Assembly (NCBI GenBank): GCA_050303615.1
Contig: JBNLCC010000061.1
Span: 1 to 64,000 of the forward strand
Length of the DNA stretch: 64,000 bases
From: CAZDXJ01 sp050303615
GTDB taxonomy: Bacteria; Pseudomonadota; Gammaproteobacteria; Methylococcales; Methylomonadaceae
Direction of reading: 5' to 3'
Within the stretch, counting starts at the first letter, position 1. Every line of letters begins with the position of its first letter. The position numbers and the translations under genes are program-made. The notes beneath the pieces were generated by a model that was given only the letters and a program-made list of their open reading frames with translations, searched no databases and was not told the DNA's origin. Positions 52,435-61,848 of this stretch are shown here, piece after piece.

Positions 52435-54003
52435 ATGAACAAGAATTTGATTTTAATAGCTGTCTTGGCGGCTTTGTCGTCGAGTCAACCGTTTGCGGAT
52501 GCAAACTCCGGCACGGCCGGGGGCAAGAGAGCACACCGCCTACCGGTGTCTTTTTATAAACAACATAGTAATTCAGGCGGTTTGTTTGGGTTAAATTCTC
52601 CGGCCGGCACACCCGCTTGGGTAGATCTTATCGGCATCGACTACCAGCCCAATCATTTTCCCGCCGGTCATATTTTTAACGCTCATGATGTGTTTTACGT
52701 CGGTACGGATGGCGCTAATACACCGGTGACCAATGTCTACGCAGAGTTGGCCCAGCTCCAGGCAGCCGGCTTTACTACCGTCCGGTCCTATCAAACGGAG
52801 CCCTATTCTTGGATCGATCTCATCATGCAAGCGAGTGCTTTAGGTCTGTCCGTCATCTATGAGGCGGATATCCCGCAGGGCGGCAATCAGGCCTCGACCA
52901 CGGCTGCCTTGCAGGTACTGAACAGCGTTATAAATACTGTGGGTGTCAGCACCTTCCGAAATACCGTGGTACTGGTTTTCGCGGGTCATGAAAACTACAG
53001 CAACACCAATATTAATTACTTGACCGGCGCGATTCGCCAAATTCGGGCCGCTTTGGCAGCGAAAGGGTTATCCTCCGTACCTGTCGGAACCGCACTGGTG
53101 TCGGGCGACTTGGTGACTCCCGGCAACCCTGCCGACATGCAAAGTCTGATTAACGCCTCATCCTCAAACGCACCGTTGGGTTTCGATCCCTATCCGTTTC
53201 AGTGGGGAACGTACCCCGCCGATCAAGCCGCATCCGATATTGCGCTCGAAAACTCCATCGCGTGGGACTACGAGCAGGTTAAGAACCAATCGTTCTATAA
53301 AGCGCCGAAGCCGATTCTCATGGCGGAGACCGGCTGGGCAACCGAAGGAACCGGGCAATGGGCTGACTATTACTGCTACAACCACAATATCCCATGTGAG
53401 CCGAGCGTGGCAAATGCCGCAGACTATCTGCAAGCCGTTTACAGCTTTGTGCTGACGCCGGGCAACACCAGCAGCGTGCTGGTGTTCGAAGCCTATGACG
53501 AACCGGCAAAATCCCCCACTCATCCGGACAATGCCGAAAACCACTATGGTCTTTTCGATAGCAATTGCTCCCTGAAAGATTTAAATACTGATTTACTGCC
53601 GGACACGGGTTTCGATCCGGGCACAAATCTTGGCTGCCAGGGATTCACTGCAGGTTCCACGTTTTCCGTCGTTGGCACGCAACCGGGCGCTGCAACCAAT
53701 CAGCCACCGTTCCAGGTGGAGATTCAGCAGACCAATCCAACCACCTCGCTGGACGCATCGATGGACGTGCCCGTTCCGGCAGTGGACCGGACCAACGCGA
53801 GCGTTCAACCCTGGCCGTATTTCCTGCTGTTCGACGGAGCCAGTGTCAAGATTACAGGGATGACCTCCGGCGCCTCCTGTACATTTACTGCGCAGGTCCT
53901 AGCCGGTGTCATTACCTGGGATACCCCAAGCTGCACCGACCCGGTCCAGTATCCGGTGCACTGCACAGGCAATAACTGCTTCCTTCCCTGGAATGACTTT
54001 TAA
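52435..54003 (+). CDS. Secreted GH17-like beta-1,3-glucanase
   Basis: A 522-residue secreted enzyme with signal peptide (MNKNLILIAVLAALSSSQPF, cleavage near ADA). The TIM-barrel region (about 60-380) carries the two glutamates expected in glycoside hydrolase family 17: Glu186 in FAGHENYSN (acid/base) and Glu298 in MAETGWATEG (nucleophile). A C-terminal region of about 130 residues looks like a beta-sandwich with paired cysteines. Family members cleave or remodel beta-1,3-glucans; the substrate is not known here. ATG at 52435 has AAAGGTGA upstream. Confidence 0.82.
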   Translation: MNKNLILIAVLAALSSSQPFADANSGTAGGKRAHRLPVSFYKQHSNSGGLFGLNSPAGTPAWVDLIGIDYQPNHFPAGHIFNAHDVFYVGTDGANTPVTNVYAELAQLQAAGFTTVRSYQTEPYSWIDLIMQASALGLSVIYEADIPQGGNQASTTAALQVLNSVINTVGVSTFRNTVVLVFAGHENYSNTNINYLTGAIRQIRAALAAKGLSSVPVGTALVSGDLVTPGNPADMQSLINASSSNAPLGFDPYPFQWGTYPADQAASDIALENSIAWDYEQVKNQSFYKAPKPILMAETGWATEGTGQWADYYCYNHNIPCEPSVANAADYLQAVYSFVLTPGNTSSVLVFEAYDEPAKSPTHPDNAENHYGLFDSNCSLKDLNTDLLPDTGFDPGTNLGCQGFTAGSTFSVVGTQPGAATNQPPFQVEIQQTNPTTSLDASMDVPVPAVDRTNASVQPWPYFLLFDGASVKITGMTSGASCTFTAQVLAGVITWDTPSCTDPVQYPVHCTGNNCFLPWNDF

Positions 54004-54048
54004 TTCAAGCTTATGTTTATCCTGTCTTGAAAGAACAATATTAAGCAA

Positions 54049-54081
54049 GTAGCCCCGATGGGGCTTGCGGAATTCGGGATC
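54049..54081 (+). repeat. REP-like palindromic element
   Basis: GTAGCCCCGATGGGGCTTGC and the following CGGAATTCGGGAT resemble the dispersed GTAGCCCGGATG...GGAATCCGGG repeats of gammaproteobacteria. It lies 46 bp after the glucanase stop and can form small hairpins. No T run follows, so it is not a normal terminator. Only one copy was noticed in this window. Confidence 0.4.
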
Positions 54082-54267
54082 AACTATTTATTTGATGTAT
54101 GGGCAATTTCCAAAGTTAGATCTCGTGGAACATCAACCAATTTTATCGAACTCTCCCGATATGCTGTAAGCGCCAGCTTGGCTAAATCAAGGCTTGTTTT
54201 TCGCCACTCCGAAAGCATCACAATGGTATGCAATGCGTACGTTTCATTCTTGAATTCTCAAAATATC

Positions 54268-54876
54268 CTACACGTGGAGGCCGGCCAGTATGCCGGAAAC
54301 CAGTTCGAAGTAACTATTCAACAGGCTTGTCAATACCTGCATATAGGCTGCTTCCATGGTCTGCAAAGGTTGTTCCAGCAGCAATGTAATTATTTCCGAG
54401 GTTTTTGTCTGTAGTTCGTCCAGTAATTCCGTAGAAACATTGCCCGCCGCGGTCAATGTTTCATTCATTGCCTCGATAGCTTCGGCAGTCACTTGTTCCG
54501 GATTTTCAGTCATGTAGCTGATGTTATCCCGGGTTTGCAGAGCAAATTCGGATGCCGAGGCCAATATTTTTTCATAATCGGTCTGTACTTGGGCCAGCAG
54601 TTTTTCATAGTCGGATTGTACTTGCGGTATCAATTGTTCGGTAATTCCGGCGTATAACTCGGTGCAGTAATTGGCCGATTGGTTATACCAGAGTGCCATT
54701 GTCGCTACAGGGTTGTCATAGAATTCCTTGCACAATACCGCCAGCGTGCTATGCGCATCAATCAAATGCTGACGTACGGAAGCGTACAGACTGATCAGGT
54801 CAAGTTGTATTTGGCTGATCAATTGTTGAGTCGGAACGTACATTTTGTTTTCCAGATCAAGATATTCGAATGCCAT
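54268..54876 (-). CDS. Helical phasin-like protein of unknown function
   Basis: A 202-residue, almost completely helical acidic protein without a signal peptide. It contains a tandem duplication, QVQSDYEKLLA and QVQTDYEKILA, separated by 11 residues, and Glu/Gln/Ala-rich helices. The pattern resembles phasins, which coat polyhydroxyalkanoate granules, but I see no definite phasin motif. AAGGAG precedes the ATG. No PHA genes are near. Confidence 0.6.
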   Translation of the reverse strand: MAFEYLDLENKMYVPTQQLISQIQLDLISLYASVRQHLIDAHSTLAVLCKEFYDNPVATMALWYNQSANYCTELYAGITEQLIPQVQSDYEKLLAQVQTDYEKILASASEFALQTRDNISYMTENPEQVTAEAIEAMNETLTAAGNVSTELLDELQTKTSEIITLLLEQPLQTMEAAYMQVLTSLLNSYFELVSGILAGLHV

Positions 54877-55467
54877 GGGTTACTCCTTCGGACATACAAC
54901 AGTAAATTTAAATAACATGCGGTCGAGAGCGGCCGCAGCAAAGGATGAAAGGTTATTGTTGATTCCCGCATGAAAGTCAGGCAAACAACAAGGGTCGGAT
55001 CCAGTGTAGTAATGCCGGGAACAAAAAGAAATGTGACATTTCGCCGCGCGACATTATGACGCTGAAAATGGCACGTTTATTGATAGAAATACTTAGTTTG
55101 GGCCGAAGAAAGTCGACGCAAAAGGCTGTTGTGGTACGAAACGTGACAATTCTGTGGCATTTGCCATAGTGCGATAGGTTAATTCACATAATTATGGGTA
55201 TTCGTTCCACTTTGCCAGATTACTTCAAGCCAGTCTGCCATTATTTCGGCAGAGTCTGCCCCTGGCTTGAGCTGGGATGAGGGAGTCCGGTAGGTTTCAA
55301 GGCAACCTCCATGTCCATAAATGCCCGCATCCCGGTGGGCACGACGGAATTATATGAATCTGACAAAGTAGAATTAGTCCCATATTGAAAGTCAATGAAT
55401 CGACGAAATAAAAGCTATCGAACGGACCAGTAGGGTTGAGTAACGTCCTTCCGGCCGGTTAATAAAC
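54877..55467. other. Gap of 591 bp containing a long imperfect hairpin
   Basis: No gene seen. The main structure is the 46-bp hairpin at 55225-55270 described separately. The rest shows no promoter or operator that I can name. Confidence 0.5.
55225..55270. repeat. Compound inverted repeat
   Basis: TCAAGCCAG (55225-55233) pairs with CTGGCTTGA (55262-55270), and directly inside TCTGCC (55234-55239) pairs with GGCAGA (55248-55253) around an 8-base loop, leaving an 8-base bulge (GTCTGCCC). That makes a 15-bp stem. It could be a structured RNA, a recombination site or a relic of a mobile element. Confidence 0.4.
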
Positions 55468-56340
55468 TCAGCAAAGCGCAGGGATCCTGCCGAATTTGCC
55501 CGACTTGTAATCTGCTATTGCCTGGTGAATTTCGTCCTGGGTGTTCATCACAAACGGACCGTAACCAGCCACCGGTTCGTTAATGGGTTCGCCGGTGAGC
55601 AACAGCAATTTTGCGTTATTAGCGGTTTCGATGCGCAGAGAATCCCCGGCTCGGTCCAATATGACCAGTTGGGCATCTTTCGCATTACCGTCATCGTTGA
55701 TCCGAACGTTGCCACGTAAGACTGCCAACAACGTATTCCACCCGGCGGGCGTTTTTATCCTGGACTGACCTGGAGCCAAATGTATGTCCAGAACGGTCAT
55801 CGGCGAAAATGTGTGCGCCGGACCGGTGGCATCGCCATAGTTCCCGGCAAGCACTCGAACCGTCCCTGAGTTGTGGGGCAGCTCAATCTTCGGAATATCC
55901 CGGTTCAAAATGGCTTGATATTGAGGTCTGGTCATCTTGCGCGCAGCTGGAAGATTGACCCAGAGTTGAACCATTTCGAGCATGCCGCCCCCTTGGGTAA
56001 ATCTCTCGGAGTGAAATTCCTCATGCAGGATTCCGGACCCGGCAGTCATCCACTGGATATCTCCCGGTCCGATAACGCCGCCTTCACCCGTTGAATCCCG
56101 GTGCGCCACTTCGCCCTGGTAAACAATGGTGACTGTTTCGAAGCCTCTGTGCGGATGTTCGCCAACGCCACGGGGCTTATCGGCGCTATCAAACATTGCC
56201 GGCCCCGCGTAATCCAGAAGCAGAAAAGGGCTTATGACGGATGTTTCGCCGGAATCATAGGAAAACAATGAACGTACCGGAAAGCCGTTACCGACCCAGT
56301 GTTGTTTAGGTGGATTTTGAATCGTTATTACTTTTTTCAT
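55468..56340 (-). CDS. Pirin-family bicupin protein
   Basis: A 290-residue bicupin. The iron-binding motifs of pirins are present: GEHPHRGFETVTIV, and SGILHEEFHSE, giving the three histidines and one glutamate. Bacterial pirins include quercetin dioxygenases and redox-sensing regulators; which applies is unknown. The ATG at 56340 follows AGGAGC; an in-frame start at 56364 is less likely. Confidence 0.9.
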   Translation of the reverse strand: MKKVITIQNPPKQHWVGNGFPVRSLFSYDSGETSVISPFLLLDYAGPAMFDSADKPRGVGEHPHRGFETVTIVYQGEVAHRDSTGEGGVIGPGDIQWMTAGSGILHEEFHSERFTQGGGMLEMVQLWVNLPAARKMTRPQYQAILNRDIPKIELPHNSGTVRVLAGNYGDATGPAHTFSPMTVLDIHLAPGQSRIKTPAGWNTLLAVLRGNVRINDDGNAKDAQLVILDRAGDSLRIETANNAKLLLLTGEPINEPVAGYGPFVMNTQDEIHQAIADYKSGKFGRIPALC

Positions 56341-56586
56341 CGCTTGCTCCTGATGAAGTCTCATTAGTCATTCGCCAAAGTTTAAATGATGATGCTCCTA
56401 ATATATCTTGGCGGGAATCAAAACCGGTTCGCTCGGTATCTCGGCCCCGGTTTAAATTGCTGCAAATTCATTTCCGTTTCCACAACCTGATGTTGCGTCA
56501 GTCGCTGTAAAAGTACAACTGAACTCTGCTTCATTATCACCATATAGCCCGCCAACTGACTGGCTCAGAATTCTCGGAGTCAATCG

Positions 56587-56640
56587 GTCATCGTAATGTC
56601 ACGGAACCGTAACGCAAATGTAATATAGCGTGGCTATATT
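56587..56640 (+). promoter_or_regulatory. Tandem Pho-box-like repeats and -10 element of the TonB2 operon
   Basis: GTCAT (56587), GTCAC (56598), GTAAC (56609) and GTAAT (56620) stand exactly 11 bp apart. The first pair reads CGGTCAT-CGTA-ATGTCAC, close to the PhoB consensus CTGTCAT-AWAW-CTGTCAC with 7-4-7 spacing. Ten bases after the last repeat is TATATT (56635-56640), a -10 element at the distance normal in Pho promoters. The remainder of the 338-bp divergent gap from 56341 has no gene. Confidence 0.65.
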
Positions 56641-56641
56641 A
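56621..56641. promoter_or_regulatory. Perfect 21-bp palindrome overlapping the TonB2 promoter
   Basis: TAATATAGC (56621-56629), spacer GTG, GCTATATTA (56633-56641). It overlaps the last Pho-like repeat and the presumed -10 element, a position from which a bound repressor would block transcription. Confidence 0.5.
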
Positions 56642-56678
56642 TTGGATTCTCGCAGTGACAACACAATGTTCGCAAATG

Positions 56679-57446
56679 ACCGCATATCCAAATAAATCAT
56701 TAATTCAGCTGTTTATTATACTGTTTTTCCTGATATTTTCAGTCAATGTCGAAGCAGATAACGTGGAAAATCTGGCGTTGGGCTTAGCAAAAGTTCGCGG
56801 CGAGGTTGAAGAATTGCAAACTCAACTGGATCAGGAGAAAGAAGCGCATCACAATCGAATGGAAGCGTTGTCCTCTCAAATGACCGATTTAAGTGTCGAG
56901 CAAAGAAGGCAAATTGTCAGTATTGAAAAAATGCAGCAGTCTTTGCAGAAATACGTGGAACGCAGTGCGCAATCGCAGGATGCCGGACAAATATTGAAAC
57001 CGGTATTGCTGCAGGTACTGGATGATTATGAAGCGTATATTGCCAACAGCTTTCCGTTTAAGACCGACGAGCGATTAAATGAAGTCCGGTCTTTACATGA
57101 TCAGGTGCGCAACGATTTGCTTGAGCCCAAAAAAGCGGCTAACCGGATGTGGGCTTTTATGGAGGATGAAATCAGATTAAGCAAGGAAAACGGTATTTAT
57201 CAACAAACCATTGAATTGAACGGCGAGAAAATATTGGCAGATGTCGCCAAGTTAGGCTCTGTTCTGCTTTATTTCCAGACCCGCGACAACCAGTTTGGAA
57301 TGGCTAAAAAGCAACCGAATGAAAAATGGCTTTTTGTGACGACCGATGACAGAGATGACAGGGAACGTATCGAGCTGCTTTTCGAATCGCTAAAGAAACA
57401 GATCCGTCAAGGTTATTTTGAATTACCCAATCCATTGAAATCATGA
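56679..57446 (+). CDS. DUF3450 periplasmic coiled-coil protein of a TonB2 system
   Basis: A 255-residue periplasmic protein. A signal peptide (MTAYPNKSLIQLFIILFFLIF, cleavage near VEA-D) leads to a long coiled coil (about 40-110, LAKVRGEVEELQTQLDQEKE) and a globular part with FPFKTDERLNEV and KWLFVTTDDRDDR, characteristic of DUF3450. In Vibrio and Shewanella such genes stand first in TonB2 operons. GTG at 56655 is an alternative start. The stop overlaps the next start (ATGA). Confidence 0.85.
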   Translation, partial: TAYPNKSLIQLFIILFFLIFSVNVEADNVENLALGLAKVRGEVEELQTQLDQEKEAHHNRMEALSSQMTDLSVEQRRQIVSIEKMQQSLQKYVERSAQSQDAGQILKPVLLQVLDDYEAYIANSFPFKTDERLNEVRSLHDQVRNDLLEPKKAANRMWAFMEDEIRLSKENGIYQQTIELNGEKILADVAKLGSVLLYFQTRDNQFGMAKKQPNEKWLFVTTDDRDDRERIELLFESLKKQIRQGYFELPNPLKS

Positions 57447-58933
57447 ATTTAAATTTATTTTTAATTGTATTGTTGCTGGCGGGTTCCGGGGTTTCATATG
57501 CCGAAGCACAGCAGCAACCGGTCCCCGCGCAGCCGGCGGCACAAACTCAAACAACAGTTTCACCGCAAACTGTCGGGAAACCCGAATCCAAATCCTCAGC
57601 GGTTGATCTGGAAACCGCCTATAAGCGGGAGTTTGCTTTTTTGGAAGCCCAAAAACGCGAATTAAAACAACGTTTGGATACTTATAAATCCAAGGCTGCA
57701 ACCGAAGAACGCAAGCTGGAGCAACAAATAAGTCACCTGGAAAAAAGTTCGGTCGATAACGCGACTGAAATCGATAATCTGGAAACCCGCTTGGCCGAGG
57801 CGGACAGAACCGAAGCGGCATTGGATGAGCGTAGTGAAGTGTTGGAAATGACTTATTCGCAAGCCGAAACGACCTTGGAGAATTACGGTGTCGCCACGGA
57901 TAAAGTACCCGAATCGCAACAAGGCGATGATCAAAAATTGGCTTATTTATTCGCCGAAGCGTTGAGTTTGCTACAGCGGCTGGGGGAAGTGCGTATCGAA
58001 GCCGGAAAATTTTACCTGCGTGACGGCAAGGAAACCCAAGGCAAGATTATCAAGTTGGGTAACATTGCCGCTTTCGGTCTCGGCGACCAGGACAGCGGTG
58101 TGTTGGCACCTGCCGGTGGCGGCAATATGAAGTTATGGAAAGAACCCACTGCGGACGTTGCCAAAAAATTGGCTGCTAATAGTCAACCTGATCTATTAAA
58201 AATCTTTTTATATGAGTCCCATAACACAGCGATCGATGAACGGCCGGAAAAAACCTGGCTGAGTATTATCGAATCGGGCGGTATTATCGGTTGGGTGATC
58301 GTGGTACTGGGAGGCATTGGTTTGTTGTTGATTCTGCTGCGTAGTTATTTGTTGTTTATCAACAGCAGAAACAATAAAAAAATTACCGATCGGGTCGTGC
58401 AGTTGGTTGGAAAGGGTGAATTACAGCAGGCCAGAGACGTTTGCAGTTCGGGGTCTTGTGCGATTACCCGGGTGTTGTCTTCTACGTTGCGGCATCTGAA
58501 AGACGACCGCGATCATATGGAGGATATCGTAGCCGAGGCCATACTCAATGAGTCAGGTCCAATTAACCGCTATGGCCCGGCGATTCTGGTTATTGCTTCA
58601 GTTGCGCCGTTGCTGGGGCTATTGGGTACCGTGACCGGCATGATATCCACATTCGACATTATTACCGAATTCGGCACAGGAGACCCGAAATTGCTGTCCA
58701 GCGGCATATCCGTTGCGTTGGTTACCACGGAACTGGGCTTGATCGTTGCAATACCGACCTTGATGTGCGGTTCATTGTTAACCGCCTGGGCTAGCGATAT
58801 TAAACGGGATATGGAGAAATCAACATTGACCATTACCAATGCCGTGTTGGGTGGCGGCAATGCCGAAATCGTGCAGGCTATTAACGAACAAAAAGCTACG
58901 GGAAGTTTTTCCGCCACCTATCGGGCCGCTTAA
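57443..58933 (+). CDS. TtpC-like MotA/TolQ/ExbB proton channel protein
   Basis: A 496-residue membrane protein. After a signal peptide (about 1-22) there is a periplasmic coiled-coil region (about 50-165), a domain to about 270, and then a MotA/TolQ/ExbB domain with three membrane segments (GWVIVVLGGIGLLLILLRSY; ILVIASVAPLLGLLGTVTGM; VALVTTELGLIVAIPTLMCG). This long form corresponds to TtpC of Vibrio TonB2 systems, which is needed along with the short ExbB. It starts within the stop of the DUF3450 gene. Confidence 0.88.
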   Translation: MNLNLFLIVLLLAGSGVSYAEAQQQPVPAQPAAQTQTTVSPQTVGKPESKSSAVDLETAYKREFAFLEAQKRELKQRLDTYKSKAATEERKLEQQISHLEKSSVDNATEIDNLETRLAEADRTEAALDERSEVLEMTYSQAETTLENYGVATDKVPESQQGDDQKLAYLFAEALSLLQRLGEVRIEAGKFYLRDGKETQGKIIKLGNIAAFGLGDQDSGVLAPAGGGNMKLWKEPTADVAKKLAANSQPDLLKIFLYESHNTAIDERPEKTWLSIIESGGIIGWVIVVLGGIGLLLILLRSYLLFINSRNNKKITDRVVQLVGKGELQQARDVCSSGSCAITRVLSSTLRHLKDDRDHMEDIVAEAILNESGPINRYGPAILVIASVAPLLGLLGTVTGMISTFDIITEFGTGDPKLLSSGISVALVTTELGLIVAIPTLMCGSLLTAWASDIKRDMEKSTLTITNAVLGGGNAEIVQAINEQKATGSFSATYRAA

Positions 58934-58956
58934 TAGCAGGGTAGTTCGAGAAAAAA

Positions 58957-59559
58957 ATGACGTTTGAATTAACAGATGTAATATCTCAATTCACTGAATT
59001 GTTGGAGGCCGGGGGGTTTGTTATGCCGCCGCTGGCGGTTTGTACGGCATTGCTTTGGTATGGCCTGGGCTATCGCTATTGGGTATTACGGGAACGAAAA
59101 CCCTGTAGTGTCAGAGACTTACTGTCACGTTACAAAAAAGATCACAATGCACCGGCGGAATATATCGTCGAACAGGCGGTAAAGATCGGCTTGTTCATTC
59201 AGCAGACCGGCGTTTATCACCTGCATCGGCATCTGGACCAGGCGTTTTATCATCACGAGCAGGAAATCAGGCGCTTCAATGCCCAAATTAAAGCCGTGGT
59301 GGTGGTGGCCCCCTTGCTCGGATTGCTGGGAACCGTTTCAGGCATGATTGAAACCTTCGACTCATTGGCTGAAATGGCGTTGTTCACCCAGTCGGGAGGA
59401 ATTGCCGGGGGTATTTCCCAGGCGTTGATTACCACCCAGATGGGGTTGGCCGTGGCGATTCCGGGCGTGCTGCTGCAAAGTATCTTAAACAGAAGACAGC
59501 GGCAAATCGAAAGAGATTTGGCACAGGTAAAAAGTCTGCTGTGTACTCTCGGCGAGTAA
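58957..59559 (+). CDS. exbB: ExbB proton channel subunit (TonB2 system)
   Basis: A 200-residue inner-membrane ExbB. Three membrane segments are visible: about 21-37, 107-130 (VVVVAPLLGLLGTVSGMIET) and 145-170 (GISQALITTQMGLAVAIPGV). With ExbD it uses the proton gradient to energise TonB. Starts 23 bp after the TtpC-like gene. Confidence 0.9.
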   Translation: MTFELTDVISQFTELLEAGGFVMPPLAVCTALLWYGLGYRYWVLRERKPCSVRDLLSRYKKDHNAPAEYIVEQAVKIGLFIQQTGVYHLHRHLDQAFYHHEQEIRRFNAQIKAVVVVAPLLGLLGTVSGMIETFDSLAEMALFTQSGGIAGGISQALITTQMGLAVAIPGVLLQSILNRRQRQIERDLAQVKSLLCTLGE

Positions 59560-59592
59560 GCGGCATCGTTAAATTTGACCGGTTAATAAAAC

Positions 59593-59997
59593 ATGAAATT
59601 TCAGGACAATAATGAAGAGGATATGCAGATAGATATCGCGCCGTTGATCGATATCGTGTTTATTCTGCTGATATTCTTTATGGTCACGACCACCTTTGTT
59701 AAAGATATGAAGTTGGAGTTGGAGCGTCCCAACGCCGCCAGTGCATCCTCTGCTTCAAGCAAGGCGGTGCGCGTTTTTATCGATCAACAAGGCGATATTT
59801 ACCTGGACGGTGAGCCGGTACGGCTGTGGCTGGTGCAGAGTAAAGTGCGCGATTTGCTGGCATCCTCGACTGAAAAAATGGTATTGGTCGTGACTGATGA
59901 AGGCGTGCCTGCCGGCAGATTGGTTGAAGTCGTCGATCAGGCCCGTTTGGCCGGGGCGCAAAACGTCGGCGTGGCGACGGAAAAAGAAGCCGGCTAG
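59593..59997 (+). CDS. exbD: ExbD (TonB2 system)
   Basis: A 134-residue ExbD with one membrane helix (IAPLIDIVFILLIFFMVTTT) that contains the essential aspartate in PLIDIVF. The periplasmic part (about 45-134) ends in VEVVDQARLAGAQNVGVATE, typical of the family. 33 bp after exbB. Confidence 0.93.
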   Translation: MKFQDNNEEDMQIDIAPLIDIVFILLIFFMVTTTFVKDMKLELERPNAASASSASSKAVRVFIDQQGDIYLDGEPVRLWLVQSKVRDLLASSTEKMVLVVTDEGVPAGRLVEVVDQARLAGAQNVGVATEKEAG

Positions 59998-60030
59998 CGT
60001 TATCGAAAAAGACTGATCCCTCAAAGCTCA

Positions 60031-60663
60031 ATGACCATTATTAATAAGCACGGGGCTGCTTTAGTCTCGATGATTGTCGGCCCCTTATTGGTGTTTAGCC
60101 TGGTTCTGCTGATGAATCGCTATGCCTCCGACATAGAAAAAGTCGCTTTGCCGGAGCCGACACAAATTGATGTTGCAAAACAGGTCAAACCGAAGCCCAA
60201 AAAAAAGGTGAAAAAGGCGAAACCTAAACGTGTCAAAGCGCGTGCCAAAGCCCCTGTGCCTTTCAAAGGGCTTAATTCCGCATTGTCCGGAATCGACATG
60301 GGGCTGCCCGGACTGATTGCCGGCGACATGAATGATATCGACCAGGGGCTGCTGGGCAAAACCGGCGCTTCGATTATGACCGAAGACTTGGTTGACGTGC
60401 CGCCACGGGCAAAGTTCAAAAGCGCTTTTAAATATCCGTCTTCGGCAAAAAAGAAAGGCATTAAAGGTTACGTGGTGTTATCGGTGTTGATCGATACCGA
60501 TGGTGACGTGGAACAAGTACAGGTTTTGGAATCCAGCCCCGCCGGCGTGTTTGATGATGTGGCCTTGTCCGGTATTCGAAGCTGGCGCTTTGAGCCCGCA
60601 CAATACCAAGGCAAGACTGTCAAGGTTTGGGCGAAACAACGAATCCGCTTTGAATTATCCTGA
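60031..60663 (+). CDS. tonB: TonB energy transducer (TonB2 type)
   Basis: A 210-residue TonB. One N-terminal membrane helix (about 9-27) is followed by a short Lys/Pro-rich spacer (KPKPKKKVKKAKPKRVKARA) and the C-terminal TonB domain (GYVVLSVLIDTDGDVEQVQV, GIRSWRFEPAQYQGKTVKVW). The spacer is short, as in TonB2 proteins. The next gene starts 12 bp later. Confidence 0.9.
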   Translation: MTIINKHGAALVSMIVGPLLVFSLVLLMNRYASDIEKVALPEPTQIDVAKQVKPKPKKKVKKAKPKRVKARAKAPVPFKGLNSALSGIDMGLPGLIAGDMNDIDQGLLGKTGASIMTEDLVDVPPRAKFKSAFKYPSSAKKKGIKGYVVLSVLIDTDGDVEQVQVLESSPAGVFDDVALSGIRSWRFEPAQYQGKTVKVWAKQRIRFELS

Positions 60664-60675
60664 CCGGTGCCGAGC

Positions 60676-61848
60676 ATGAAACGTCTATTTAAACTATTTG
60701 GCTTATCCGTTTTGATACCTGTTTTGCTGTTGGCAATGTGTTTGCCGGGGTGGGCCAAGGAAAAAGCCCCCGCAGTGACCGATTTTATCAATTTGGCCGC
60801 CGTTATGATCAAGGATGGTCACTATGACAGGGCATTACTGGCACTGCAAAGTGTCGATCTGGAAGACGAAAAAACCGATCTGGCACGGTTTTACACCTTG
60901 CAGGGATTGGCCTATCTCAGTTTGAACGACCTGCTGCTGGCCAAGGACAGTCTGCAAAACGCAATCAAAAACGGCCAGCAGGATAAGGTGATCTATGTCT
61001 ACCTTGCCCAGGTGCACTACGGCCTGAAAGAATACCGCGAAACCGTCGAGGCGATTGACAAAGCCGGTGCAGCGGGTGATGCCTATCCCTCCCTGGTGGA
61101 AATGAAGGCACAATCCTATTGGATACTGAAGCAACCGGATAACGCGATCACAGCGCTTAATGAAGGAATGCGGCGTTTTCCTAAGGATTATCGTTTTTTA
61201 CGGCGCAAGGTTTTTTACTTTGTCGAACTGCAGTTATACCAGGAAGCGGCCGAATTAGGCCGCGACTATCTGGCTCTCTCGGATGCAAAAGCCAAGGATT
61301 ATGTGGCAATCGGCAATGCTTTACGGATGGGCAGGGAATATCGTCAGGCGCTGAGTATTCTAGAACCCGCCCGGCTGCAGTTTCCCGACGATATTACGGT
61401 TGCGAAATTGTTGGCCCATACCTACCTGGACCAGCGCGATATCAATGCGGCCGCTTTTATTATGGAACAGGCCGCGCTAAGGGATCCCGAACTGATATCG
61501 GAAGCGGCTGAACTCTATCGACGTGCCGGCAGGTTTTATAAAGCGTTGTCATTGAATGCCGGGATCAGGGATCAAAAAATTAAAATGAAACAACGCCTGG
61601 CTGTTTTGCTGGCGCTCAAACATTATGAACAGGCAGCCAACATGCAGGCGGGGTTATACCGGGCCGGTCTGCTCGACGATCAAAACATACGTTATGCCTT
61701 GGCCTATGCATTATTTTCCGTCGGACGTTACCAAGCAGCGGAAAAACACCTGGAATATCTGAAGGAACCGGATTTATTTAAAAAGGGTATTGAGTTAAGA
61801 CGCATTATGAACGAGTGCCGGGAGGAAGTGTGGAAATGTGTCTTATAA
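60676..61848 (+). CDS. TPR-repeat protein of the TonB2 operon
   Basis: A 390-residue protein with a signal peptide or N-terminal anchor (FGLSVLIPVLLLAMCLPGWA) and about eight TPR-like helix pairs, for example YTLQGLAYLSLNDLLLAKDS and LAQVHYGLKEYRETVEAIDK. Genes of this kind regularly follow tonB2 in Vibrio-type operons and are thought to stabilise the complex in the periplasm. ATG at 60676 was preferred to GTG 60667. It is followed by a 193-bp gap with a small hairpin (61879-61897) lacking a T run. Confidence 0.85.
   Translation: MKRLFKLFGLSVLIPVLLLAMCLPGWAKEKAPAVTDFINLAAVMIKDGHYDRALLALQSVDLEDEKTDLARFYTLQGLAYLSLNDLLLAKDSLQNAIKNGQQDKVIYVYLAQVHYGLKEYRETVEAIDKAGAAGDAYPSLVEMKAQSYWILKQPDNAITALNEGMRRFPKDYRFLRRKVFYFVELQLYQEAAELGRDYLALSDAKAKDYVAIGNALRMGREYRQALSILEPARLQFPDDITVAKLLAHTYLDQRDINAAAFIMEQAALRDPELISEAAELYRRAGRFYKALSLNAGIRDQKIKMKQRLAVLLALKHYEQAANMQAGLYRAGLLDDQNIRYALAYALFSVGRYQAAEKHLEYLKEPDLFKKGIELRRIMNECREEVWKCVL

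Noticed and set aside
54058..54414. Plus-strand open frame opposite the phasin-like gene
   Set aside because: It overlaps the REP-like element and runs antisense to a better supported gene.
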